DNA of 64,000 nt from Mucilaginibacter sp. OK283 (GCF_900110415.1 NZ_FODR01000008.1:124001-188000), one strand, 5' to 3'. Positions 28,364 to 36,709 are shown, counted from the first letter of the stretch. Made by a program: numbers and translations. Notes: generated from the letters alone by a model not told the origin.

Positions 28364-29221
28364 TTACCGAATAGAATCTGCTTTACTTTTTACCACGTTT
28401 TTTTTGTAGTCGGAGGCTCTCATCCCCATTTGTTTTTTGAAAATCCGGTTAAAATGGCTTTGGTCCGAAAATCCGGTGAGGTAAGCAATCTCTGTTAAAG
28501 AATAGTCGGTAGTTTCCATCAGGTTTATTGATTTTTCGATGCGCATTTTACGGATATAGTCGCCGAAGGATAAATTTTCGAAGTACCTGGAAAACTCCCG
28601 CGACAGGTAGGCCGGGTTAATCTTTAGTTCTTCCGACACCTGTTGCAAGCTTAAGCTCATATTGGTATCAATTTGGTCCTGGATCATCTCCTTAATCTCT
28701 TTTGCCCATACCGGTGCTTTTTTTGATCCCTGCTGCTTCAGGTATTTATTAAAAACCTCCAGTAAAAGGAATTCTACAGGCTCCTGTATATGTTTTTGCT
28801 CGTACAGATATTTGGCCCAGGTGTATAAGCCGTCATATACTTTTATACCCAGTTCCAGCAGTTCGTGGTCATCAGGGATATTTTTTGATAACCCTAAAAA
28901 AATGGCCGACAAACCCGATGCCTGAGGGGCGAAATCATGTCTATCCGTATCGGCCCCCCGAACAATGGCAGCTATGCGGTCGAGCGCGATATCCTTGAGC
29001 TGATGCTTTTTTATAAAATAATCAAAGGTACACTGGTCGTCGTAGTGCGTGTACTCTACACCCGGAAGGTCAAAGGGAATAGCATTCAAGACTGCGGCCT
29101 GCGAAATCACCTGGTCTACCGGTACATAAATAATCTCAGCCTCGGAATCGATAAAGCGTTTGATTAGCCAGGGACAGGCAATACGGTCTATCTTCGGATG
29201 TTCGCGGGTAATCCATTTCAT
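28364..29221 (-). CDS. ChrB-domain / AraC-HTH fusion regulator
   Basis: 285 aa. Residues 1-150 match the C-terminal domain of chromate-resistance protein ChrB: MKWITREHPKIDRIACPWLI, YTHYDDQCTFDYF and IAAIVRGADTDRHDFAPQAS. Residues 175-275 are a standard AraC-type double HTH (NPAYLSREFSRYFE and LTEIAYLTGFSDQSHFNRIF). Ordinary ChrB has no AraC domain, and ordinary AraC regulators have a cupin or other sensor. This is therefore a natural sensor-output fusion. It heads the operon tolC - RND - adaptor - chrA on the same strand and probably activates it when chromate or a related signal is bound. Cys16 and Cys64 are possible redox or metal ligands. Confidence 0.85.
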   Translation of the reverse strand: MKWITREHPKIDRIACPWLIKRFIDSEAEIIYVPVDQVISQAAVLNAIPFDLPGVEYTHYDDQCTFDYFIKKHQLKDIALDRIAAIVRGADTDRHDFAPQASGLSAIFLGLSKNIPDDHELLELGIKVYDGLYTWAKYLYEQKHIQEPVEFLLLEVFNKYLKQQGSKKAPVWAKEIKEMIQDQIDTNMSLSLQQVSEELKINPAYLSREFSRYFENLSFGDYIRKMRIEKSINLMETTDYSLTEIAYLTGFSDQSHFNRIFKKQMGMRASDYKKNVVKSKADSIR

Positions 29222-29383
29222 TTCGTTACCAAAGTTAGAAATCTAATCCTTTTTATAGCAACGGATTCTTTGGCGACTATCCGGGTGTATCGTAACAAAT
29301 TTGTTCAATTCCCAGAAACATGCTAAAGCGGTGATTGACGCTTATTCCCGTATCTGCAAAGTAAAAACACCGCCAACGTTTGG

Positions 29384-30076
29384 TCAGTTAATAGACTCCA
29401 GTGTCATGGTGCCCATTAGCTTGCCATTTTTACTATAGGTTTCCGACTTTACAAAACGGCCCAGTTTTGGCGCGAACCACTCGGTTACTTTCATCCTGAA
29501 AGGTATACTGATCCCCATCATCTTCATCGTGGTTGTAGCATCGTACGTTACTTTAAAGCAATCAAAACTACCGGCCCCGGTGGTTACTGTTTCGGTTGCT
29601 TCTACTTTACGGTTAACAATGTCCATTTGCATCTCCCCTTTTGCCGCGCCGCCATTATTCAGGCTGATGGTTACCGATCCATCATCAAGCGTTTGCCCGG
29701 CTTTAATATCGGCAGGGTAACTAAGGTACCTGGCTTCGCCATTCACCTGCATGTCCCCGTATTGTTTCATAGAGGCGGCCGGGATAAACGATTTCATATC
29801 AATCTTAATCGCGTCCCCGCTGCAAATCATCTCCGAATCGCCGGTGCCCATAACCTTGCCATTATGGTCGCTGATAACGGCATGTACCGCCACGGTCGAC
29901 GCGTCTTTTTTGGTGCTGGTATAAACAGCGGTCATTTGTGGCTGTCCCTTGGCATCGTGGTTAATATAACTGAGTTTTTTGCCGTTGACGTTGTTAACAA
30001 ACTGGTTACAACTTTGCGCGTTGGCTGTATGCCCGCCAATAGCAGCACATAGCAGCAGGATGATCAATTTTTTCAT
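29384..30076 (-). CDS. Exported DUF3108/TapB-like protein
   Basis: 230 aa with a signal peptide ending near HTANAQSCNQF. The mature part is a single beta-rich domain that resembles the DUF3108/TapB group (KLSYINHDAKGQPQMTAVYT and VTEWFAPKLGRFVKSETYSK). Members are periplasmic proteins of unknown role with a lipocalin-like or beta-barrel look. It stands alone on the minus strand between the chromate operon and Hsp20. Family assignment is moderate, function unknown. Confidence 0.7.
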   Translation of the reverse strand: MKKLIILLLCAAIGGHTANAQSCNQFVNNVNGKKLSYINHDAKGQPQMTAVYTSTKKDASTVAVHAVISDHNGKVMGTGDSEMICSGDAIKIDMKSFIPAASMKQYGDMQVNGEARYLSYPADIKAGQTLDDGSVTISLNNGGAAKGEMQMDIVNRKVEATETVTTGAGSFDCFKVTYDATTTMKMMGISIPFRMKVTEWFAPKLGRFVKSETYSKNGKLMGTMTLESIN

Positions 30077-30495
30077 GACGTTTAAAGATGATTAAACCGG
30101 GAGTAAATATCCTGCCTAAAGAACAGATATACAATCGTATAAATACGTCATCATGATGCGGCAGTTACGTAATCTGAAATGTTAAAAACAAGGGATATTT
30201 TAAAACAAGGGGTAAGTTCGGATTTTACAATACAATTCGGCCCCCAAAAACCTAACATGGTAACTGTATAATGCTTATTGACAAGTAGCCGCGAAAGGAC
30301 ATGTTAACAAGCGGGCCTGCAAAATCATGATTTAAATGATTTCCCGGCATCAATTCCTTATTGGGCTTTTGACATACAATTATGGAAGCATTTGGTTGGG
30401 CCAAAATAAAAAAATGACAAACCACCCGCATTCCCCTTTGTTGTAACAGTAAGCCGGATATTCCGGCAGATCAAAAATCAAGAGGAGGAAGCATC
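30077..30495. other. 419-bp intergenic region upstream of hsp20-like gene
   Basis: Non-coding between divergent genes. It has small palindromes (TCATCATGATG near 30150 and AAATCAT-N6-ATGATTT near 30325) and a strong AGGAGG ribosome-binding site at 30482-30488. I see no CIRCE-like element and no clear -7 consensus. Confidence 0.45.
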
Positions 30496-30933
30496 ATGAC
30501 ACTTGTAAAGTTTAATGACGGGAAAAGCAGTATGCTGCGCCCGGGGTTCGACGACATTTTTGAATCTATCATGAACGACACTTTTTTATCCGACCGTATG
30601 GTATCGCGCGTGCCGGCGGTTAACATTTCAGAAACGGATGGCTATTACCATATTGAACTGGCCGCGCCGGGGCTAAGCAAAGAAGATTTTAAAGTAAGCC
30701 TTGACCGCGACGTACTCACCATTTCGGCCGAAAAACAGAGCGGGCAACCGGCTAACGACAAAAAGTACAACAAATGCGAATATAATTATACCTCATTTGT
30801 ACGCTCATTTACACTGCCCGATTCTGTGGATGACGAGGGTATCAATGCGGAATACACCGACGGCTTACTGAAGGTTAATGTGGCCAAAAAAGAAGAAACC
30901 AGGACGGCCAGCCGCCAGATAGAGATTAAATAA
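30496..30933 (+). CDS. Small heat-shock protein, Hsp20/alpha-crystallin family
   Basis: 145 aa. The alpha-crystallin domain spans about residues 35-130 (VPAVNISETDGYYHIELAAP, LSKEDFKVSLDRDVLTISAE, ADGLLKVNVAKKEE-type end). It forms oligomers that hold unfolding proteins without ATP. An unusually strong AGGAGG Shine-Dalgarno sequence lies just before the start, rare in this phylum and suggesting high translation. A terminator follows within 25 bases, so it is mostly transcribed alone. Neighbouring small proteins and the PRC-barrel gene suggest a stress cluster. Confidence 0.95.
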   Translation: MTLVKFNDGKSSMLRPGFDDIFESIMNDTFLSDRMVSRVPAVNISETDGYYHIELAAPGLSKEDFKVSLDRDVLTISAEKQSGQPANDKKYNKCEYNYTSFVRSFTLPDSVDDEGINAEYTDGLLKVNVAKKEETRTASRQIEIK

Positions 30934-30957
30934 GCCACAACTGCGGCAATTGTTAAC

Positions 30958-30988
30958 AGGCGCCGTACCAGGCGCCTTTATTTTTTTA
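30958..30988 (+). terminator. Terminator after hsp20
   Basis: AGGCGCC-GTACCA-GGCGCCT hairpin followed by TTATTTTTTT, a clear intrinsic terminator 25 bases past the hsp20 stop. Confidence 0.85.
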
Positions 30989-30991
30989 GTT

Positions 30992-31183
30992 ATGTTGGCC
31001 AGTATAGATCAAAGCAAGCAAAATGATGCCGGGCAACCGGCACCCGAGCTTAAAACGGAAGGTCCGCTTGCCGAAAAAGATCAGCAGGGACAAGCGGCAG
31101 AGCGTGCCAGGAAACTCGCGCAGGAAGCGCTGGCAAAATGGCGGCGTTTGCAGGAAAAAATTCAACATCCATTTAAAAAATAA
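30992..31183 (+). CDS. Small charged helical protein
   Basis: 63 aa from the ATG at 30992; the longer frame from 30950 would run through the terminator hairpin. The product is hydrophilic, rich in Gln, Lys and Glu, and predicted helical at its C-terminus (AAERARKLAQEALAKWRRLQ). No family recognised. Its stop is 4 bases before the SHOCT-protein start, so the two are likely cotranscribed. The start close behind a terminator weakens the call. Confidence 0.5.
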   Translation: MLASIDQSKQNDAGQPAPELKTEGPLAEKDQQGQAAERARKLAQEALAKWRRLQEKIQHPFKK

Positions 31184-31187
31184 AGTC

Positions 31188-31397
31188 ATGTGGTATTATC
31201 AATATTACTGGGGAATGAACTGGATTTGGTGGATAGTTTGGGGCCTGATAGTCATTTGGATATTTGCCCTGCCTATTGGCATACCCGGGCAGCGGTATCA
31301 GCGGGAAAGACCGCTGGATATCCTGAAAAAACGTTTTGCCAGGGGCGAGATTGACCAAAAAGAATACCGGGAAAGAAAAGCGGAACTGGAAAAGTAA
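31188..31397 (+). CDS. SHOCT-domain small membrane protein
   Basis: 69 aa. Residues 1-33 form a tryptophan-rich membrane helix (YWGMNWIWWIVWGLIVIWIF) and residues 41-69 a SHOCT motif (DILKKRFARGEIDQKEYRER). SHOCT proteins of this size are common, usually inner-membrane, with roles in oligomerisation or envelope stress. The start at 31188 is preferred over an upstream in-frame ATG because it leaves the membrane segment at the N-terminus. Confidence 0.85.
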   Translation: MWYYQYYWGMNWIWWIVWGLIVIWIFALPIGIPGQRYQRERPLDILKKRFARGEIDQKEYRERKAELEK

Positions 31398-31425
31398 ATA
31401 GTTTTTATAGTTTTTAACCAAAAAA

Positions 31426-31473
31426 TTGCCGGGCCGGGGATTGGCCCCGGGGTTGTTATTCCTTGCCCGGCAA
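31426..31473. terminator. Two-tier GC-rich hairpin between convergent genes
   Basis: TTGCCGGGC (31426-31434) pairs perfectly with GCCCGGCAA (31465-31473) and encloses CCGGGG-ATTGG-CCCCGG. It lies between the SHOCT gene and the convergent PRC-barrel gene. It may block read-through on either strand, although no T run follows directly. Confidence 0.5.
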
Positions 31474-31629
31474 GTGATGCATGTACAGTTGTTTATAAGG
31501 AATGTCCAATATCGGGTAATGAAGGAAAAAACTTCGGTGTTGGGCATTCAGAATTCAATGTTCAATATTATTTATCTTTCTGCTTTTTTTAACTTAATGA
31601 TATTAAGCCCGATGGGGCAATGTGATGAA

Positions 31630-32394
31630 TCAATAGCTGTTTTCTGCCTCGTTACCGTAGTGCCTGTAAAATTCATTTTCATTCGTTTCGGGCAGCGGCA
31701 CCGAGGGGTCGTATTCAGGACTGTTCTTTACGGCGTTAACCGTGATATCTACATAAACCGCGTCTTCTTCCCATTTTACATGGGTGATCCATTTGGGCGA
31801 TACCAGCACCTTTTTTCCCGGAAACCAATGACCGGTATCCACTACCAGGAAATGGATGCGCCAACTTTGATCGTCAACAATAAAATCTTCCACATCGCCA
31901 ATTTCGCCGTTAGTGGCATGAATGCGGTAACCTGTAACTTCGCGGGTGCTGCGCAGATGTGGGTTGACGTGCTTATCGCCGGTTGTTGTTGCCAAAATGC
32001 TTTCTTCAAACGGTACCCGGGACTCCATCATGCCCGACATACCCATGCCCCCATAAAATCCTGCTCCGGCGGAACCCATGTATGGCCAGCCGTAGTGACT
32101 ATACAGGTCGATTTCCTGCTGCCGGGAAACTGTTCTTTCCGTATCAATATCAGGGCTGTGTTCAATTTGCTTTTTGGTTAGGTTCACCGGGAAAACTTTA
32201 TTTTCCCAATCGGGCGTTTTTAATGCAGCAGGCGAAATCAGCACCCTGCGGCCAAACAGCCAACCCCCCGTTTTAACAATCAGGTAACGTATAGTCCAGG
32301 TTTCATCGTCAAAATAAAACTCTTCCAGTTTTCCAAATTCACCATCGGTTGCCCCCATACTGAAGCCAGCCAAACTTTTTACATTCCGTTTCAT
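31630..32394 (-). CDS. Protein with two PRC-barrel domains
   Basis: 254 aa. Two similar units are visible: residues about 1-75 (GATDGEFGKLEEFYFDDETW and YLIVKTGGWLFGRRVLISP) and about 145-215 (HATNGEIGDVEDFIVDDQSW and FLVVDTGHWFPGKKVLVSP). A Gly/Met-rich linker (GSAGAGFYGGMGMSGMM) joins them. PRC-barrels occur in RimM, photosynthetic reaction centres and many stress proteins of unknown role. No signal peptide is present. It is monocistronic next to Hsp20 and other stress genes, which hints at a stress role. Confidence 0.85.
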   Translation of the reverse strand: MKRNVKSLAGFSMGATDGEFGKLEEFYFDDETWTIRYLIVKTGGWLFGRRVLISPAALKTPDWENKVFPVNLTKKQIEHSPDIDTERTVSRQQEIDLYSHYGWPYMGSAGAGFYGGMGMSGMMESRVPFEESILATTTGDKHVNPHLRSTREVTGYRIHATNGEIGDVEDFIVDDQSWRIHFLVVDTGHWFPGKKVLVSPKWITHVKWEEDAVYVDITVNAVKNSPEYDPSVPLPETNENEFYRHYGNEAENSY

Positions 32395-32491
32395 GATTTT
32401 TTCGGTTTATCGCAGCATCTGCTTCTTAATTACCCACAAAAATCATGCTGAAAAGCGGAATATCTGCGGGATAATCCATTGTTAAGTCAAC

Positions 32492-32590
32492 AGTCTTTAG
32501 CCGGAAGTCTCAAGTCATATTTTGCTTGTCTTTTATTTAGAAGCTGTTTAAAAACAGCCTCATGGAACTTAAGACTTTCGACTCAAGACT
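32492..32590. repeat. AAGTCT-type inverted-repeat element, copy 1
   Basis: 24-base arms at 32492-32515 and 32567-32590 are imperfect inverted copies (AGTCTTTAG.. and ..CTCAAGACT) flanking a small hairpin GCTGTTT-AA-AAACAGC at 32543-32558. The arm sequence matches that of two other intergenic elements at 51684 and 53751. No coding content. Confidence 0.7.
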
Positions 32591-32619
32591 AACCCTCACC
32601 TAATCATTACAGGACACTT

Positions 32620-33147
32620 TTACAGATACTGTACACCACTTGCCGAAGTAAAACTCCTGTCGTCTGCCGAAGGCCCATATATTGATGGCACCTCAATATC
32701 GTTCAGGCGCATATAAACTGTTAGTTGCCCGCGGTGGTGCACCATATGGTTAATCGTCGATTCTACCTGCTCTTTTTTGGATGACCGGAGCAATTCCCGG
32801 CCACCTGTTTTAAGATAAAAGGTTTCTGCCAATTCACCTTCGCCGACATTTAACAGGGTTGCTTTAGCCCCTGCCACGTTTTGTTTAAAATAATTTACCA
32901 GGCCTTGCGTATCATCCGGTTTAAAATGCTGAAAGGTAGCAAAGTCGATCTCGGAATGTTTGATGATATGTGTAATCCATAAGGGTATCTCGGCCACAAG
33001 CAACGCCAGGTAACCCAGTTCCATGGATCTTTCATGCGGTTTCCAGCCAAACAGCCGGGCAGGGATCCGCTCCAGGCATTTGAGACTGGCAGGCGATTCG
33101 GCCTCCAGCTCCCTGGCAAATTCACTTGCAAACAATGCGTCGTTCAT
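32620..33147 (-). CDS. DinB-family protein
   Basis: 175 aa from the ATG at 33147. An upstream start would add 35 residues with no family match. The four-helix DinB/YfiT fold is suggested by length and by the conserved histidines in ALLVAEIPLWITHIIKHSEI and INHMVHHRGQLTVYMRLNDI, the latter HxxxHHRGQ being the family metal-site motif. Members include thiol transferases and many unknowns. Transcribed alone, divergent from the transaldolase gene. Confidence 0.85.
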   Translation of the reverse strand: MNDALFASEFARELEAESPASLKCLERIPARLFGWKPHERSMELGYLALLVAEIPLWITHIIKHSEIDFATFQHFKPDDTQGLVNYFKQNVAGAKATLLNVGEGELAETFYLKTGGRELLRSSKKEQVESTINHMVHHRGQLTVYMRLNDIEVPSIYGPSADDRSFTSASGVQYL

Positions 33148-33457
33148 GAGCTTGAATTTTATTGGTGACCAATAAGTCAAAAACAAGTGTGCCTTAAAAA
33201 AGTTTAACCCAGGCTTCGTTTTTTTTAATTTGATTGAAATTTTCCCTGTCAATTAAAAAAAATGCAAACCAATAAAAATGAGCTTTGTTCTATAAACATT
33301 GTATAGGGACCTGTTAATTAATTTCACCACATAACACCTTTATAAATCGAAAGCCAAGGCATACTGTTTAGTCCTTGTGCATCCCATTTTCCGGCTTCTA
33401 TATAATACCATACTGACGATAGCGGGCCCAGGATCCCGCTGTTTAAAATATTGAAAC
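33148..33457. other. 310-bp intergenic region between dinB-like and transaldolase genes
   Basis: AT-rich divergent promoter region. I see no gene, hairpin terminator or clear operator. CCTTTATAAAT near 33337 is A/T-rich but is not a consensus promoter. Confidence 0.4.
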
Positions 33458-34567
33458 ATGGAAACTAATAAAATCAAACAAATTCAGGAGTTCGGCCAAA
33501 GCATTTGGCTGGATTTGCTGGACAGGGGCCTCATCCGCTCGGGCAGGTTAAAAAAAATGATTGAAGAAGACGGCCTGCGGGGCATGACCTCGAACCCGGC
33601 CATTTTTGAAAAAGCCATTAGCGGTAGCGCTGATTACGACGAGCAGATCAGGGAACTGGCAGAAAAGTACCAAAACAACGAGGCCATTTTTTATGAGCTG
33701 GCAATTACAGATATCCGGGAGGCGGCCGACCTGTTCGAACCCGTTTTCAGAACCGGGCATGACGGTTTTGTCAGCCTGGAGGTTTCGCCACACCTGGCGC
33801 GGGATACCAGCAGGACCATAAGGCAGGCAACGGAACTTTGGCGAAAGACGGACCGGAAAAACGTAATGATCAAAATACCCGCCACCGCCGAAGGTTTGCC
33901 CGCCATCCGCAGGGCCATTTGCGAGGGGATTAATATCAATATCACGCTGCTGTTTGGGCTCGACCAATATAAAGCTGTTACCGACGCTTACCTGTCGGGA
34001 CTGGAAGACCGCTTAGCCGATGGCTAGCCAATTGACCAAATTGCTTCAGTAGCCAGCTTTTTCCTGAGCCGTATTGATGTACTGGTAGACCCTATGCTGG
34101 AAAAAAAGGGCTATCCCGAACTGAGAGGTGAAATAGCGATTGCCTGCGCCAAACAGGCCTACCAGATATATAAAAGGGTTTTCGGCAGCGACCGCTTTAA
34201 AAAATTGCAGGAAAACGGCGCCCACCCGCAACGCGTGTTATGGGCCAGCACCGGCACCAAAGATCCATCTTTCGCGGATACCAAGTATATAGAAGCTCTT
34301 ATTGGCCCCGAAACCGTGAATACCGTGCCACTGGAAACGCTGGACGCCTACCGCGATCATGGGCAGCCGGAAAGCAGGTTAGAGCAGGGCACAGATGAAG
34401 CTGTGCAGGCGCTGGCCCGCCTGAAAAAGATAGGGATCAATATTGATGAGGTTACCGCACAATTGGAAACCGAGGCAATCGAAAAGTTTAACAAGCCATA
34501 CGACCAGTTATTGCAGGCTATCGAAGAGAAAAAAGCACGGTCCCGGGCCAGGTCTTACGCTCTTTAA
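33458..34567 (+). pseudogene. tal: Transaldolase (Tal/TalB-long type) interrupted by an in-frame amber codon
   Basis: The frame from 33458 to 34567 encodes a full-length, 369-residue transaldolase, except that codon 190 (34025-34027) is TAG. Before it lie GMTSNPAIFEKAI (residues 42-54) and the Schiff-base Lys139 in NVMIKIPATAEG. After it, the same frame continues with PIDQIASVASFFLSRIDVLV and VLWASTGTKDPSFADTKYIE through to a normal end. No frameshift is needed. CAG (Gln) to TAG is the simplest origin. Translation would stop at 189 residues, missing half the barrel. It could be a recent nonsense mutation, a sequencing error, or read through. Transaldolase links the pentose-phosphate pathway to the phosphoketolase shunt encoded upstream. 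Confidence 0.88.
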
Positions 34568-34814
34568 AGCCCGTAAGGGAAAAACTATTCCATAGCAGGT
34601 TTAGTAAGATATGGCTATTTAAGTTATTAACAGGATGCACGGACGGGCATTCGACAGTTTAGCGCTTTACCCGGTGGTTGCTAATTTAATACAGCAAAAA
34701 TTAAAAAAGCACCATCGGGGAAAGCACAATTTATGCTTAACTTTATTTACCTTTTTGCTGGCTACTTATACGTTTGTTCCGGTTTCTATCTTTTCATCTA
34801 AAAATTAAAAGTTT

Positions 34815-35204
34815 ATGGAAACAATTATGGTACAAGAAGCGGATGCCGCTACCCTGGATGTGGTAGCCACTGCTTTACAAATGGAAGGCTACCGGGTTTG
34901 CAGCCTGGACGATACGAACGAAAATGCGTTGGAAATGATCAGGCGCCATCACCCCAAACTGGTTTTACTTGACTGTTGGCTCAGCCACAATTCGGCGGGG
35001 CAGGTTAGCCAGTGGATAAAAGCGCATTTCCCACACCTGCCGGTAATCGCTTTTAGCTGTGATAACCAAATTGAAGCAAAATACCGGCAATTTGGCTTTG
35101 ATGATTATATCCAAAAGCCGTTTGAGCTGCATAAACTATACCAAGTAATCAGAAAATATTTACCCCAACGCCATAAGCGCCGGGAAACTGCCGACCACGC
35201 TTAA
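34815..35204 (+). CDS. Stand-alone response-regulator receiver domain
   Basis: 129 aa, one receiver domain with no output domain. The phosphoacceptor is Asp53 (LVLLDCWL), the switch Ser is S81 (VIAFS) and Lys101 is in YIQKPF. The N-terminal acidic pair is altered to E8/D10. Single-domain receivers usually relay or sink phosphate for a nearby kinase; the PAS kinase at 39093 is one candidate by proximity. It converges on the Crp/Fnr gene. Confidence 0.85.
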   Translation: METIMVQEADAATLDVVATALQMEGYRVCSLDDTNENALEMIRRHHPKLVLLDCWLSHNSAGQVSQWIKAHFPHLPVIAFSCDNQIEAKYRQFGFDDYIQKPFELHKLYQVIRKYLPQRHKRRETADHA

Positions 35205-35239
35205 CCCGTCAGCATAAAGCAACCGGTTAGGTGGCCGGC

Positions 35240-35947
35240 TTATTTATAGTTTGATTTTTTGATCAGCCGCTGTAAGTCTTTAACCCATATTTTACGGCCA
35301 TCAGTTTCTACGATGCCTTCTGCTTTAAACTCCTTTAATAAGCGAATTACGTTTTCTTGTGCAATGCCCGCCATATTAGCCAGATCGAGCCTGGTGATAT
35401 TTAAAACAATATTTTTTTCATCGGCACCTTCTACTTTATATTTCTCCCGGAGCACGATAAGGGCTATGGCCAACCGTTCCGAGGCTGTGCGCTGCGCGAT
35501 TACCGAAATACTGTTGGTTAATACCGTAAATTCATGGCTTAACGCCTTGAGCAGCCGCCAGGTAAAAGCCGGAGACCGGTGTAAAATGCTGATAAAATCT
35601 TCCTTGGGTATAAAACTTATCAGGCTATCTTCAATAGCCGCTGCCGAGTCTGGGTACCGCTCATCAGACAGTACCGCATGGTAACCGAATAACTCGCCCT
35701 GGTTGGCCACATAAAAGATTTGTTCTTTTGCGATATTATCAACCTTGTATTTTTTGACTTTGCCCCTTTTAATTAAAAATATGCCCGAGGGTACGGTACC
35801 TTCCCTGAAAATCACGTCGCCTTTCTGGTAATGCTGATCGCTGTGGTGCGCAAGTAAATCTGCATGGTCGGCTTCGGAAAGCACATGAAGCGTTGATTGC
35901 GTGGTAAAATTCCACCTGTCAATTGGAAAAATTCCGGATAGGCTCAT
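35240..35947 (-). CDS. Crp/Fnr-family transcriptional regulator
   Basis: 235 aa. The N-terminal cyclic-nucleotide-binding-like beta roll (about 15-125, YQKGDVIFREGTVPSGIFLI) is joined to a C-terminal winged helix (about 155-230, LDLANMAGIAQENVIRLLKE). No cysteine was seen, so it cannot carry the 4Fe-4S cluster of classic Fnr. A perfect Fnr-type palindrome stands 24 bp upstream of its start, suggesting autoregulation and control of the divergent methyltransferase-SulP operon. Related boxes upstream of ackA and usp suggest a small regulon in this window. The signal it senses is unknown. Confidence 0.92.
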   Translation of the reverse strand: MSLSGIFPIDRWNFTTQSTLHVLSEADHADLLAHHSDQHYQKGDVIFREGTVPSGIFLIKRGKVKKYKVDNIAKEQIFYVANQGELFGYHAVLSDERYPDSAAAIEDSLISFIPKEDFISILHRSPAFTWRLLKALSHEFTVLTNSISVIAQRTASERLAIALIVLREKYKVEGADEKNIVLNITRLDLANMAGIAQENVIRLLKEFKAEGIVETDGRKIWVKDLQRLIKKSNYK

Positions 35948-35971
35948 ACGCTAAGGTACGGATTTTTTAAA

Positions 35972-35989
35972 AACTGATAAATATCAGTT
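35972..35989. promoter_or_regulatory. Perfect Fnr/Crp-type palindrome in divergent region
   Basis: AACTGATAAATATCAGTT has perfect 8-bp arms around AA and contains TGAT-N4-ATCA. It lies between the divergent Crp/Fnr gene and the first methyltransferase gene, so it can act on both. The match to the ackA-upstream box in core and spacing supports a shared regulator. Confidence 0.72.
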
Positions 35990-36045
35990 CCTGCGTTGAT
36001 CTGTTACGGAAAACCGGGTTACCTAAGCATTTAAATTTACCGGCA

Positions 36046-36705
36046 ATGAAAGCTTACCCTTTTTTCCATTTCTTCCCGTCGGCAGATGACGTCAACGAAG
36101 GCCAGTTAAAACTAAAAAAAATCGATCCGATTACAGGTTTATTCAGCGATGATGCGGCATTTGACTGGCTGTACCCCGAACATTTTCAGCTGCTATCGCT
36201 GAAACATTGGACACCATTGGCCATTGCACATAAAGCTGCCCATTTTTTGGCCGAGCCTGGCGCCCGGGTGCTGGACATAGGCAGTGGCGTTGGTAAATTT
36301 TGCCTGGCTGCAGCTTACCATTTTCCCGAAACCTATTTTTATGGCGTTGAACAACGGCATGAGCTGATATGCATGTCTGAAGAAGCCAAAGGATATACAA
36401 AATTGCCCAATGTAAATTTTATCTATGCCAATATTACCCAGGTGAATTTTAAGGAGTTTGATCACTTTTATTTTTATAATTCCTTTTATGAAAATATCGA
36501 TCCCGAAAACAAAATAGATGATAGCCTGGAATTATCGCAAAGCCTTTATGCCTACTATAACCAGTACCTGTGCGCCGAACTGGATAAAAAGCCATTGGGA
36601 ACAAGGCTGGTTACCTTTCATAGCCTGGAGCAGGAAATACCATCCGGCTTCAGGCTGGCAGATATAGCCTGCAATGGCCTGATGAAAATGTGGATTAAAG
36701 CCTGA
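36046..36705 (+). CDS. Class I SAM-dependent methyltransferase, first of tandem pair
   Basis: 219 aa. SAM-binding motif I is RVLDIGSGVGKFCLAA (about residues 75-90), the acidic motif II is YFYGVEQRHEL, and a catalytic-type FYFYNSFYENI follows around 142-152. There is no signal peptide. It is about half identical by eye to the next gene, 4 bases downstream, indicating tandem duplication. Together with a SulP transporter they form a three-gene operon. The methyl acceptor is unknown; neither protein matches a named rRNA, protein or quinone methyltransferase by eye. Confidence 0.85.
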   Translation: MKAYPFFHFFPSADDVNEGQLKLKKIDPITGLFSDDAAFDWLYPEHFQLLSLKHWTPLAIAHKAAHFLAEPGARVLDIGSGVGKFCLAAAYHFPETYFYGVEQRHELICMSEEAKGYTKLPNVNFIYANITQVNFKEFDHFYFYNSFYENIDPENKIDDSLELSQSLYAYYNQYLCAELDKKPLGTRLVTFHSLEQEIPSGFRLADIACNGLMKMWIKA

Positions 36706-36709
36706 CCTG

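Noticed and set aside
31426..32181. 251-codon open frame on the plus strand
   Set aside because: It lies antisense to the PRC-barrel gene, whose two repeated domains are clear, and its own product has no signal or family pattern.
34025..34027. TAG read as pyrrolysine or other recoding signal
   Set aside because: Nothing else in the window hints at recoding, transaldolases do not carry pyrrolysine, and a simple CAG-to-TAG change explains it.
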